Assembly: GCA_002730975.1 (NCBI GenBank)
Contig: PCBO01000059.1
Coordinates: 1-61,497 of the forward strand
DNA: 61,497 bases
Direction of reading: 5' to 3'
Origin: Opitutia bacterium
GTDB lineage: Bacteria > Verrucomicrobiota > Verrucomicrobiia > Opitutales > Seribacteraceae
Part shown: in pieces, positions 45,396 through 54,875 of the stretch
Numbering within the stretch: position 1 is the stretch's first letter
Layout of the letters: each line of letters opens with the position of its first letter
Notes under the pieces: model-generated
Databases searched by the model: none
Told to the model about the DNA's origin: nothing
What the model saw: only the letters and a program-made list of their open reading frames with translations
Made by a program: the position numbers and the translations under genes

Positions 45396-47917
45396 TTGCC
45401 GAGAAGCACATTCCAGAAGCAAGACGTCTTCGTCCTATTTTACTTCTGTGTGGTATTCTGCTACTAATCCTCGCGACAACGCTGGGCTATCGCCAGTTGT
45501 ACCAAGCGTCAGAATATCGAGAACTTGAACGCAAACAGGCCCATCGTCGAATTCTTCGCCCAGGACCCAGAGGGGATGTATTTGATCGTGACGGCCGACT
45601 GCTTATCGGTAACCGAGCACACTATTCTACGGTAATCAAGCTAGAGATTCTGCGTAATGAAATTAAGTTGGAGAAAATTAAACTTGTTCGCAAGGCACGT
45701 CAGTTAAAGCAGTTGCTCCAAGAACAAAGCCCCTTGCCCTTTAACAAAGCGATGGGGATTGTTTACAATCCAATTTTCGGCTTAACAAGCCAACATCAAA
45801 TTCATCTTAATGGGGAGTCGGAGAACCAAAACCGAGTGAAGATTCATTGGCAAGGAAAGCGCCTGACTGTAAATCAAAGTCGGACTGGAAAGTGGTTATC
45901 GATAATTCCATCATATGATCCAAACCTTCGGTCGAGAATCTCAATAGAAGGATCGACCAATGCTATCACGGCAGATTTAGCAGGACTGTGCAAAATAGGC
46001 TTTGAGAAAACATCCCAAGGTAGATTCTCTTGCGACACGGAGAACTCGTTAACTATCAGTGGGATTAGTTTGGAATGGGAAGCTCGCCTCGCCGTGGTAC
46101 AAAAATACCTTCAACTAATAAATCATCTCTGCGGGCGACAAGAGAAATTGTCAATGGGTCAACTAAAGTTACATTGGAATCGCAGGCTCCTTTTACCACT
46201 AGAACTCGCCGGAAATCTAACACCCAGTGAATATGCCGTTCTTCTTGAAGGAATTCCAGTAGACTCTCCGATCCAAATAGTGACCGAAGCAGTACGTTAC
46301 TATCCTTATAATTCTGCAGCATCCCATGTGCTTGGTTATGTGGGCAGCGGGTATAAATCGGACGTGAATGCGATTCCGGAAGCGGACCTAGCAACATTCG
46401 AGTTAAAAGGCCGAAGAGGAAAGGCAGGTATTGAAAAATATTTTGATGATCAGCTGCGCGGTCATGATGGTGGCGATATATGGAGGGTCGACCCAATGGG
46501 CTCGAAATTTGAACAAGTTAAAGAAAAGCAACCTCGAAAAGGAGACTCGCTTCGCTTGAGCTTGGACGCGGACCTTCAAGTGAAAACCGAAAACGCCTTA
46601 ACAGGAATGATTACTCAGGTAGCCGAGCATAGGAAGCTACCTGATCAAGATTGGCGTAAAGCAATTCTTCGGCTTACTCGATCAGCAATGAGAGATGCTG
46701 GAGAAAAAGATGAGTCCGCCGAACTCCTGTTGCAATCCTTTCTGGACGCTCCTGTTCCGCTGGGTGCAGAAGAAGCTTCGACAGTTGCCGGTTTCGAGGG
46801 TACGCAAAAAGATGCAGAACGCCTTTTGGGAGTACTCTATTCCCGTGGCGTTTTGGAAAGACTCAAAACTTCACCCGACCGATATGTAATTGCACCACCG
46901 CCATTCACTCCGGGAGCAGGGGTCATGATCAAAGTAAAGACTGGCGAAATATTGGTCTTAGCAAGCAAACCGGATTATAATCTGAATGATCTATCACCTA
47001 GGATTTCAGAATCAACGTTTCGAGATATTCAAAGAAAACAAGCATGGCTCCCAAGAGCCATTCACCCAGGCTATTCTCCGGCATCTCCTTTCAAGCTCAT
47101 CACTGCAATCGGAGCGCTAAGGGCTTCAAAGATCACTCCAAGCACCATTAGAGAATGCAATGGCAAATACAAAGGCATGAAGTGTCATATTCATCCTGGT
47201 AGACACGGAGAAATGAATCTGATGAATGCGATTTCCCAAAGTTGCAACGTATTCTTCTATCAGGCAGGGCAAGACCTTAAGCACGAACTGCTTATTGCCG
47301 AAGCAAAGAGATTCGGAATGCACGAGCAACCCTCTATTGAACTTCCCTCCATTCCCGATTCCCCCATAGTTCCGGATCCCGAATGGAAAATGAAACGCAT
47401 CGGTGTGAAATGGACATTGGAAGATACCTTCAATGTTTCCATAGGCCAAGGCGGGCTTCGTCAAAGTCCTCTTAGTATGGCTTGCTTTGCGGCCTCTCTA
47501 GCCCGCCGAGAAACCCGAACACGCCCCACCCTCCTGCATCAGGAGTCGTCTTCCCGCATCGAACACGGCGGAATGCCAATTGGTCTGCAATCCCAGTATT
47601 ACGATGCTCTCGTGGAGGGGATGCGGAAGTCCGCCTCCATCGGTACGGCCCGTCGCATTAAAGTCCTTGGCATAGACATCGCAGGGAAGACTGGTACAGG
47701 TCAGTGGAGAAACAACAACATGAAGTTGAATGTTGCTTGGTTCATCGGCTTCGCACCAGTGGAAAAACCCGAGGTAGCGGTAGCCGTCCTCGTTGAGGGC
47801 ATTGTACCCCAAGATAATATTCAAGGAGGTCTTACGGCAACCCCTGTGGCACAAAAGATGTTGCAGGCTTACTTCGACAAAAAAACGCGAATCTCGCCGC
47901 AAACCGATAGCAATTAA
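45392..47917 (+). CDS. mrdA: Enlarged penicillin-binding protein 2 (elongasome transpeptidase)
   Basis: Class B PBP crosslinking lateral-wall peptidoglycan. One membrane helix (about 15-33), then the pedestal start RGDVFDRDGRLLIGNRAHY, RYYPYNSAASHVLGYVG (about 304) and the transpeptidase motifs SPFK (S565-K568), SCN (617-619) and KTGTG (from K766). 841 residues exceed the usual 600-650. One extra segment lies in the pedestal (about 95-255) and one at about 410-503, inside the transpeptidase domain between LSLDADLQ and VKTGEILVLASKPDYN. The second looks helical and ends LLGVLYSRGVLERL...RYVIAPPP, like a winged-helix tail. The active-site serine is in ASPFK rather than the common GSTFK. Confidence 0.93.
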   Translation: MIAEKHIPEARRLRPILLLCGILLLILATTLGYRQLYQASEYRELERKQAHRRILRPGPRGDVFDRDGRLLIGNRAHYSTVIKLEILRNEIKLEKIKLVRKARQLKQLLQEQSPLPFNKAMGIVYNPIFGLTSQHQIHLNGESENQNRVKIHWQGKRLTVNQSRTGKWLSIIPSYDPNLRSRISIEGSTNAITADLAGLCKIGFEKTSQGRFSCDTENSLTISGISLEWEARLAVVQKYLQLINHLCGRQEKLSMGQLKLHWNRRLLLPLELAGNLTPSEYAVLLEGIPVDSPIQIVTEAVRYYPYNSAASHVLGYVGSGYKSDVNAIPEADLATFELKGRRGKAGIEKYFDDQLRGHDGGDIWRVDPMGSKFEQVKEKQPRKGDSLRLSLDADLQVKTENALTGMITQVAEHRKLPDQDWRKAILRLTRSAMRDAGEKDESAELLLQSFLDAPVPLGAEEASTVAGFEGTQKDAERLLGVLYSRGVLERLKTSPDRYVIAPPPFTPGAGVMIKVKTGEILVLASKPDYNLNDLSPRISESTFRDIQRKQAWLPRAIHPGYSPASPFKLITAIGALRASKITPSTIRECNGKYKGMKCHIHPGRHGEMNLMNAISQSCNVFFYQAGQDLKHELLIAEAKRFGMHEQPSIELPSIPDSPIVPDPEWKMKRIGVKWTLEDTFNVSIGQGGLRQSPLSMACFAASLARRETRTRPTLLHQESSSRIEHGGMPIGLQSQYYDALVEGMRKSASIGTARRIKVLGIDIAGKTGTGQWRNNNMKLNVAWFIGFAPVEKPEVAVAVLVEGIVPQDNIQGGLTATPVAQKMLQAYFDKKTRISPQTDSN

Positions 47918-47996
47918 CTCATTCATTTGACTCCGAAGACTTAGGAACCAACCGGATCTTTCGTTCGTTTCGATAACCACTCACAAAAGAAAAAAG

Positions 47997-48578
47997 ATGG
48001 TCGCGACATATTCCACTATGCTCCCATTAGGCACCAAGGCTCCGAAATTCTCTCTACCAAACGCGGACAAGAGCTCGAAGGTGACGCTTGATGACTTTCC
48101 GTATGCAAAGGCCTATGTAATAGCCTTCGTCTGCAATCATTGCCCTTTCGTAAAGTTGATAAGAGACCACCTTGCTGATTTCGGTAATGCCGCTCTACAA
48201 AAAGATGTCGTAACCATTGCCATATCCAGCAACGATGTAGAAAACTACCCCGATGACAGTCCCGCAAAAATGGTGATTGAAGCAAAAGAAGCGGGCTACG
48301 CGTTTCCATACCTTTATGATGAATCTCAAGAAGTTGCCAAGTCTTACAAAGCGGCATGCACCCCAGACTTCTTTCTATTCGACTCAAATCAACGCCTCGC
48401 CTACCGGGGTCAATACGATGATGCTCGTCCGGGAAACGGTAAGCCAATTACGGGAAAAGACTTGCAGTTGGCCCTAGATTCAGTGCTCGCGGGAGAGAAG
48501 GTGGCCGAACCCCATCAACCAAGTATCGGTTGCAATATTAAGTGGAAACAAGGGAATGCTCCCGAATATTATGTGTAG
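47997..48578 (+). CDS. Thioredoxin-like (AhpC/TSA) family protein
   Basis: Thioredoxin-fold protein of the AhpC/TSA group, 193 residues, cytoplasmic (no signal peptide). The redox motif is CNHCPF (about 46-51), a CxxC that differs from thioredoxin WCGPC; FVCNHCPFVK and CTPDFFLFDSNQRLAYRGQYDDARPGN identify the subfamily of uncharacterised thioredoxin-like proteins. The C-terminal IGCNIKW has one more Cys that could act as resolving residue. The ATG at 48018 is an alternative start. Convergent with the cyclase gene, 30 bp between stops. Confidence 0.87.
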   Translation: MVATYSTMLPLGTKAPKFSLPNADKSSKVTLDDFPYAKAYVIAFVCNHCPFVKLIRDHLADFGNAALQKDVVTIAISSNDVENYPDDSPAKMVIEAKEAGYAFPYLYDESQEVAKSYKAACTPDFFLFDSNQRLAYRGQYDDARPGNGKPITGKDLQLALDSVLAGEKVAEPHQPSIGCNIKWKQGNAPEYYV

Positions 48579-48608
48579 TAGACAAGAACCCGGACAGGGA
48601 AGAAATGA

Positions 48609-51600
48609 CTATTTCGAAGTCATTACGTAGACTCCATCCCAATCATCGCCCGGAGGGTTGTCCTTCATCACTTGACAACGATCTATAAGAATCATGGAGG
48701 GATTGTCCTTAACGCCGGCAGTAACCCCCGGCTTGTTTGGCTCAAAGCCTTTTGCCTTCTCAAACATTTTAAGGGCTCCTTTCCAGTCTTGCAACAAATA
48801 CTTGTCGATGCCCTGCTGAAAACAATCGAGACAATCTTGAGTCTCTTGGGTAAGTTCGTTTTTAAAACCAGTCGGTTCATACATAGAAACGGGCTGTGAA
48901 CGACCTTTGACAACGATCTTATCAAGATAACGGTAGGCAATGTCATCCTTAGTCGGCATCGCGGCATCTCTGGTTTCCTGAGTAATCATGATGTAGGCGC
49001 CATAGGCCTTGGCACCACTTTCACAACGAGCCGCCAGATTCACCATATCTCCCATCATGGTGTAGTTAAAGCGGTCGAGTGCTCCCATATTTCCCACGGT
49101 AGCAGTACCGGTATTACAACCGATTCTGGTCTGCATCTTGGATACAAGCTCATGGCAAGCACCCCACTTCTCTGCCTCATTGGCCCATTTATCTCGCAAC
49201 TCAAGTTGTCTAGACTGCATCAACAATGCAGTCTTAACCGATTGGTAAGCATGATCATCCATTGGAATGGGAGCCCCGTACATGCCAACAATAGCGTCAC
49301 CGATATACTTGTCCAAGGTCCCACGCTCCTCTTGCAATATGTTGGTCATGGCAGTGAGGTATTCGTTCATGAGATCCACCAGTCCCGTGGGAGTAAGTAA
49401 TTCTGAAAAGCTGGAGAAAGCCTGCACGTCGGAGAAAAAAGCAGTGATCTTGGTCTCTTGACCACCGAGAGATGGTTCCTCTCCCGACTCGACCATTTGA
49501 TCCACAAGATCCTGTGAAACATAGCTGCCAAACATGCCCTTGAGCCGACCTTTGGCTTTCTGCTCGAGAACCAGCATAACGCCAAGTCCGACAAAAGTCG
49601 TGCTCAGTCCGGCGCAAGTCGGGGCAACTACCGGCCAAAGAACATGGGTCTCCGAAAACATAAAAAAAGCCATAAAAACATAGCCAACTTGAAGGAACAA
49701 GCCACCGACCTGCACTAGACTGGCCTTGGGTCCACTATACACAGAGATAAAAGCCATCGCCAGACAGAATCCAAGAGTGACCAAATGATCCACCCATTCG
49801 GGCAATCGTTTGAGATAGAGACCACTCGTAAGGGTTTTAACTAAGTTGCCATGTACACTCACCTTCGGCACGTCGACGGAATCGAAAGGCGTTGGAGCCA
49901 AGTCCTGAAAGGTTTTTTCCTCTGGACCAATGAACACAATGGCATTGTTGAATTTTGCAAAAAATGCATTCAAAAGTTCCAGCTCTTTCGACACTTTTAC
50001 TCGCTCTCCCTCATTGCTTGCCAGAGCAACCTTGATTTCTTCCATTTTAGCTAAAGCCTCTGGATGCTCGGGATTCTCTTTCAAAACGGACTCTATTTGT
50101 GGGATGAACACATCTTGAATTTTGGCGAGCATCCCATCAATGCTAACCAAGTCGCTTGTACGTTGTGAAAGATAGCGATCGAAATCGAGGACATCCTTCA
50201 TCCCACACATCGGATTGTAGGGAGAATCCAAACCCACGGGCAGAAAATAGTACTCAATAGCGACTGTTAGCGCCAATAACTCCTTGAATCCCGGAGCATC
50301 CTCGGGAGGTAACTCACCGGAAGCAGCCTTCACGAGTTCGCTAGCCACAGTAACATGCTCCTCCGCCACACCTATTTCGGAAAGTACTTGAGGCAGTTTC
50401 ACATCTTCGAGTGGAGCGTCAAAATTCTTAATACGGGAGATAAAACCCCGTATAATTTCGGGTGTTAGGGCGATGTACTCACTATATCTCTTATCTCCAT
50501 AGAACTTGCGAGCCTCACGAAGGCCAACAACCTCGGGGATTCGAGCCGACCACTTGGAAAACCAGTTCACTTCAACGAACTGCTTCTCATTCAAAGGAGC
50601 GTTCACTAATTCTTGACCGTCTCGGCCGATGACAACAAGACGCTTGTCGTCATTAGAAAGCCTAACGGCATCATGACCTAACCCGTAGTAAGCAAGTAGA
50701 GCCTCAAGTCCGAGAGTATAATAATTCCGTTCATAGAGAAGAGGCATCTCGTTGGGAAATGATTCGACCAACGACCCATTCCCTTCGTCTCCCGGCAGCT
50801 TGGACACTAGCCGTAATCGTCCATCCGATTCAATAAGTTCAGTTTCGAAACCGCCTTGAAGGAACAAGAGATTCTTCTCCTTTTGAGAAAAGTCGCCTTG
50901 AACAGCATCAAGTTTCGTACGGTTCTCCGCCAAAACCTTCGCTGCATCAGTCAGTTTTAAGGTCAAAGATCGCAGCTCTTCGGAAGCCTGCTTGATGGTT
51001 GATCGAATCTGAGTCACACGTTTATCATCGACAACAATTTCGCCAGTGCGATCACCGGAGGCGTTGTTGTCTCCAGTAACGGATTCAGAAATCTGGGCGG
51101 CAAGCTCGGCACGCTCTGCCTCACGAACTTTCAATTGAGGTGCAACAACTGCAGCAATTGCAGGATTCGCTTCCAATGTCTTCTGGAAATTGCCGATAAT
51201 CTCGTCCAGTTCGCTAATTTTGGCTTCTAATTTTTTTAAGGCAGCGGGATCAAGTTGATCTTGCTGAGAAGATTTGGCAGTAACTTGCTTCAATTCCGCC
51301 AACTTGGAAATCAATTCAGTTCGTTCGTCCTTACGAGCTTTCAATTGCGGTGCAACAACTGTAGCAATTGCAGGATTCGCTTCCAATGTCTTCTGGAAAT
51401 TCCCGATAATCTCGTCCAGTTCGCTAATTTTGGCTTCTAATTTCTTTAAGGCAGCAGGATCAAGTTGATCTTGCTGAGAAGATTTGGCGGTATCTTGCTT
51501 CAATTCCGCCAATTTTGAAATCAATTCAGTTCGCTCATCCTTACGAGCTTTCAATTGCGGTCCAACAACTGCAGCAAGAGCAGGATTCGCTTTCAAGGTC

Positions 51601-52691
51601 GTCTGAAAATTACCGATGACCTCGTTCAGTTCGTTAATTTTCTCCTCCAGTTGCTCCACTTCCTCCGAAGAAATGTTAGAATTATTGGAGTCAGGGGTTT
51701 CGTTACCCATGAGAACTAGGGCCAATTCGGCCTGTAGTTTAGAAATCTTTTGCTCGAGTGTTTTTTTCCCTTCACCCAAAGATGCCAATAAAGCGCCGGC
51801 AGATGCCAGGTCTTGTTGAACCGCTTTCCTTTTTGTTTTCAAATTGATCAAGGAAGACTCAATTTCAATGATTTCAGCGGAGCTACTCTTAAGTAAATCG
51901 AGGGCAAGTTTATCTCGTTTGCCGCCCAGCACATTGTAAGCGTGTGCCTTGCCACCGCCTGGGAACCACAAAGGCACCCATCGCGGTACATTGTCGACGG
52001 TACGATACGGAATGACCGTTATAGAACCGATACGACCGAGGTGCTCACCATCAACGAAACTCTGCATCGGATAGGTCGGAGCCTCAGGGTAAGGATATTT
52101 ACCTTCGATCGTCGTTTCATCAAAACCCTCCTTAAAAACCGGAGGATTGGCACTAATATCGGGAACCTTCATTAGCATAGTCTGAACCCCAGTATACCCT
52201 GCTCCCAAGACAACGCGATCCGGATATGCAGCCACAAGTTCACCTACAGCGCCGTCACTTCGGTAGACGTTATCTTCGGGAACCATCCGAGATGCGCTTT
52301 TGGGTGAGAACAAGAAGTCAAAGGCAATCACGCGAGCGTTGCCCCTTTCAAGCAAAACCTTAGCGACGTCGCGGAAAAACGCCCTATCCCACGGACGCTC
52401 CCCTACACCCTCCATCTCGAGAGTCTTGGCATCAAAGTTCACATACATGACATGAGGCACTCGGGGAAGCGTTTGATTCTCATCGACTCTAACGGGATCA
52501 TCCGCATTTGACGCCTCCCTATGCGATAATTCTCCGCGAAATAGGCCAAAGGGATTCCAAGTCATGCGTTGATCCAAAGTCCAAACCTTCCAACTATCAA
52601 GTACTCCGTACGAGTTGAAGGCAATCCAGAGACATGGTACCATCATTAAAGCGTAGAACGTGATCTTTGATTCTTTGCTAAGCTTGAACAT
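48609..52691 (-). CDS. CHASE2-domain class III adenylate cyclase with repeat coiled coil
   Basis: A 1360-residue membrane receptor-cyclase. One N-terminal helix (about 9-30); a CHASE2 sensor in the periplasm (VNFDAKTLEMEGVGERPWDRAFFRDVA, near 85), interrupted by a coiled coil (about 270-600) and by a second helical insert (about 740-930), and resumed at NAIVFIGPEE; then about three membrane helices (about 975-1065). The catalytic domain has the metal Asp in FFSDVQAFS (about 1088), DKYIGDAIVGMYG (about 1130; Lys picks adenine) and YTMMGDMVNLAAR (about 1213), consistent with an active adenylate cyclase. A C-terminal tail ends after a TPR-like segment. It should make cAMP in response to an envelope signal. 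Divergent from moxR. Confidence 0.93.
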   Translation of the reverse strand: MFKLSKESKITFYALMMVPCLWIAFNSYGVLDSWKVWTLDQRMTWNPFGLFRGELSHREASNADDPVRVDENQTLPRVPHVMYVNFDAKTLEMEGVGERPWDRAFFRDVAKVLLERGNARVIAFDFLFSPKSASRMVPEDNVYRSDGAVGELVAAYPDRVVLGAGYTGVQTMLMKVPDISANPPVFKEGFDETTIEGKYPYPEAPTYPMQSFVDGEHLGRIGSITVIPYRTVDNVPRWVPLWFPGGGKAHAYNVLGGKRDKLALDLLKSSSAEIIEIESSLINLKTKRKAVQQDLASAGALLASLGEGKKTLEQKISKLQAELALVLMGNETPDSNNSNISSEEVEQLEEKINELNEVIGNFQTTLKANPALAAVVGPQLKARKDERTELISKLAELKQDTAKSSQQDQLDPAALKKLEAKISELDEIIGNFQKTLEANPAIATVVAPQLKARKDERTELISKLAELKQVTAKSSQQDQLDPAALKKLEAKISELDEIIGNFQKTLEANPAIAAVVAPQLKVREAERAELAAQISESVTGDNNASGDRTGEIVVDDKRVTQIRSTIKQASEELRSLTLKLTDAAKVLAENRTKLDAVQGDFSQKEKNLLFLQGGFETELIESDGRLRLVSKLPGDEGNGSLVESFPNEMPLLYERNYYTLGLEALLAYYGLGHDAVRLSNDDKRLVVIGRDGQELVNAPLNEKQFVEVNWFSKWSARIPEVVGLREARKFYGDKRYSEYIALTPEIIRGFISRIKNFDAPLEDVKLPQVLSEIGVAEEHVTVASELVKAASGELPPEDAPGFKELLALTVAIEYYFLPVGLDSPYNPMCGMKDVLDFDRYLSQRTSDLVSIDGMLAKIQDVFIPQIESVLKENPEHPEALAKMEEIKVALASNEGERVKVSKELELLNAFFAKFNNAIVFIGPEEKTFQDLAPTPFDSVDVPKVSVHGNLVKTLTSGLYLKRLPEWVDHLVTLGFCLAMAFISVYSGPKASLVQVGGLFLQVGYVFMAFFMFSETHVLWPVVAPTCAGLSTTFVGLGVMLVLEQKAKGRLKGMFGSYVSQDLVDQMVESGEEPSLGGQETKITAFFSDVQAFSSFSELLTPTGLVDLMNEYLTAMTNILQEERGTLDKYIGDAIVGMYGAPIPMDDHAYQSVKTALLMQSRQLELRDKWANEAEKWGACHELVSKMQTRIGCNTGTATVGNMGALDRFNYTMMGDMVNLAARCESGAKAYGAYIMITQETRDAAMPTKDDIAYRYLDKIVVKGRSQPVSMYEPTGFKNELTQETQDCLDCFQQGIDKYLLQDWKGALKMFEKAKGFEPNKPGVTAGVKDNPSMILIDRCQVMKDNPPGDDWDGVYVMTSK
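51128..51655 (-). repeat. 210-bp in-frame tandem repeats in the cyclase gene
   Basis: Copies begin at 51128, 51338 and 51548 on the plus-strand numbering, exactly 210 bp (70 codons) apart, about two and a half copies. The encoded unit contains ISELDEIIGNFQKTLEANPA, QLKARKDERTELISKLAEL and DQLDPAALKKLEAK. The two downstream-coded copies are nearly identical; the one at 51548 is more diverged. Confidence 0.93.
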
Positions 52692-52868
52692 GACAAACGA
52701 GATTGATGGGGTTGATCATTAAAAGAAAGATTCTAAAAAACACCCACAGGCTCTCGGCAAGTGAAAAGCAAACTTTAGAATATCAATAACAATAAGAAAA
52801 TCATTTGGCTTGGACAATAGCAAAGCTTCGTTACGCTTGTAAGTTTCAATTCAAATAGAAAATTAATT

Positions 52869-53885
52869 ATGCAACAGGATTCCATATCACCAAAAATACC
52901 TCCAGCACCCGAACAACAAGAAAAGATGCGAACCGAAGCGGCTTGGGTGGAACTATTGCGACGGGAAATCGGGCGCGTGATAGTAGGTCAAAAATATTTG
53001 GTCGACCGTCTTATCATCGGTCTCTTGGCAAATGGCCACGTACTTCTCGAAGGCGTACCGGGTCTGGCCAAAACCTTGGCAGTAAAAACACTTTCCCGAT
53101 GCATACGGGCTGATTTCAAGCGCATCCAATTCACTCCCGACCTGCTCCCCGCAGATGTTGTGGGCACCTTGATTTACAGCCCAAGCAAGGGTGAATTCAC
53201 AACAAAGCAAGGTCCTATTTTCACCAACCTTTTGCTTGCAGATGAAATTAACCGAGCTCCAGCAAAAGTTCAAAGTGCCCTTCTCGAAGGTATGCAGGAG
53301 AGGCAAGTGACTATCGGCGACGTCACTTATCCTCTGCCAACACCTTTTCTGGTCCTTGCCACGGAGAATCCGATCGATCAAGAAGGAACTTACTCGCTTC
53401 CCGAGGCTCAAATGGATCGGTTCATGCTGAAGCTCGTGGTAAACTACCCGAATCGAGAAGAAGAACTCAAAATCTTAGAAGCCAACGCAAATGTTAACGT
53501 TGAGCACGAGGTCAGCCCAGTGGTCGAAGCAGAAACTATTTTTAGATCTCGTGAATTGGTGGATGAAATCTATGTCGACGAAAAGCTCAAAGGGTATTTA
53601 GTGGATGTAGTACTTGCGACGCGAGAACCAGCAAGTTACGGAGCGTCCGAGTTGGAAGCCTTTATCCGATTCGGAGCATCCCCCAGAGCCACTATCAGCT
53701 TGGCTCTTGCATCAAAGGCTGTCGCATTCATGCAAGGTCGTAGTTTCGTGACCCCTCAAGACATAAAGGATGTCGGACTTGATGTACTCCGGCACAGAGT
53801 CATCGTCAGTTATGAAGCGGAAGCCGAGAATATAACCAGCGACGACGTCATACGGAAAATATTCGAAACCGTACCCGTCCCCTGA
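52869..53885 (+). CDS. moxR: MoxR-family AAA+ ATPase
   Basis: Chaperone-like AAA+ ATPase that works with VWA-domain partners. Walker A GVPGLAKTLAVK near residue 65, Walker B LLADEINRAPAKVQSALLEGMQERQVT and sensor 1 ATENPIDQEGTY are clear; the lid has ASPRATISLALASKA. 338 residues. It heads moxR-DUF58-DUF4381-batA-batBC-batD-batE. The 177-bp AT-rich gap upstream, shared with the cyclase, must hold both promoters, but no convincing -35/-10 pair was found. Confidence 0.95.
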   Translation: MQQDSISPKIPPAPEQQEKMRTEAAWVELLRREIGRVIVGQKYLVDRLIIGLLANGHVLLEGVPGLAKTLAVKTLSRCIRADFKRIQFTPDLLPADVVGTLIYSPSKGEFTTKQGPIFTNLLLADEINRAPAKVQSALLEGMQERQVTIGDVTYPLPTPFLVLATENPIDQEGTYSLPEAQMDRFMLKLVVNYPNREEELKILEANANVNVEHEVSPVVEAETIFRSRELVDEIYVDEKLKGYLVDVVLATREPASYGASELEAFIRFGASPRATISLALASKAVAFMQGRSFVTPQDIKDVGLDVLRHRVIVSYEAEAENITSDDVIRKIFETVPVP

Positions 53886-53942
53886 ATCCACAACCTTGGA
53901 AGCAGGAAGTAGAAAGCCTTCCCAAATCGATGACAATATAGG

Positions 53943-54875
53943 ATGGAAGAACCCGATCAAGAGTTCACGCGCCAAATTCTGCAAAAGGTGCGACAAATCG
54001 AGATTCGATCGAACAGGTTGGTCTCGGAGGCACTTGCAGGATCTTACCATAGCGCATTCAAAGGCCAGGGAATAGATTTCGAAGAGGTAAGAGAATACCA
54101 ACCGGGAGATGAAGTACGGTCCATCGATTGGAATGTAACTGCGAAGATGAATGCTCCATTCGTGAAACAGTATCGAGAGGAGAGAGAGCTCACGATTGTT
54201 CTAGCGGTAGACATAAGCGCTAGTGGTTCCTTCGGTTCAGCAGAGCAAAGCAAACGGGAGCGACTCGCCGAACTGGCCGCTCTCCTCGCATTCTCGGCCG
54301 ACCGCAACAATGATAAAGTCGGTTTAATTCTTTTCACAGACGAGGTGGAGCACTACCTTCCCCCCTCCAAAGGACAAAAGCACACTTTACGTATCCTCCG
54401 TGAAATCCTCTTCAACGAAACCAAGGGAAAAGGAACCGACCTTAGAGGCTGTCTTCGCTTCCTCAACAGAGTGATGCGAAGACGATCGATCGTGTTTTTT
54501 CTTTCCGACTTCATGATACCCGAAAACGGGGACGATGAGGAATCCGCCGAGGATATCCTCTTCAAGGAACTTTCCACGACGCGAAGGCGACACGACCTCG
54601 TTTGCGTCCGGGTCGAAGATCCTCGAGACATCGAATTGCCGGATGTCGGGCACATTCTTCTTGAAGATTTGGAAACCGGAGAACTCATTGAGGTCAATAC
54701 CGCCGACAAGGCCTTTCGCCAGCGTTACTTCGAAAAATCCCGCGAATGGGTAGAGGGTTTCGAAAAACGACTTCTTCGGCGAGGCATCGACTGCTTTGGT
54801 TTATCCACGAACACCGACTACGTTAACCGTTTAAGAGAATTCTTTAAACTCAGGGAAAACCGCAGAAGAGGATGA
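53943..54875 (+). CDS. DUF58 domain protein
   Basis: Cytoplasmic protein of the DUF58 family, standard partner of MoxR. Signature FEEVREYQPGDEVRSIDWNVTAK (about 47-69) and a following VWA-like core with DISASGSF (incomplete MIDAS, DxSxS) and FFLSDFM. 310 residues. Ends with a 4-bp ATGA overlap with the next gene. Function of the family is not settled; it likely docks on the ATPase. Confidence 0.92.
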   Translation: MEEPDQEFTRQILQKVRQIEIRSNRLVSEALAGSYHSAFKGQGIDFEEVREYQPGDEVRSIDWNVTAKMNAPFVKQYREERELTIVLAVDISASGSFGSAEQSKRERLAELAALLAFSADRNNDKVGLILFTDEVEHYLPPSKGQKHTLRILREILFNETKGKGTDLRGCLRFLNRVMRRRSIVFFLSDFMIPENGDDEESAEDILFKELSTTRRRHDLVCVRVEDPRDIELPDVGHILLEDLETGELIEVNTADKAFRQRYFEKSREWVEGFEKRLLRRGIDCFGLSTNTDYVNRLREFFKLRENRRRG

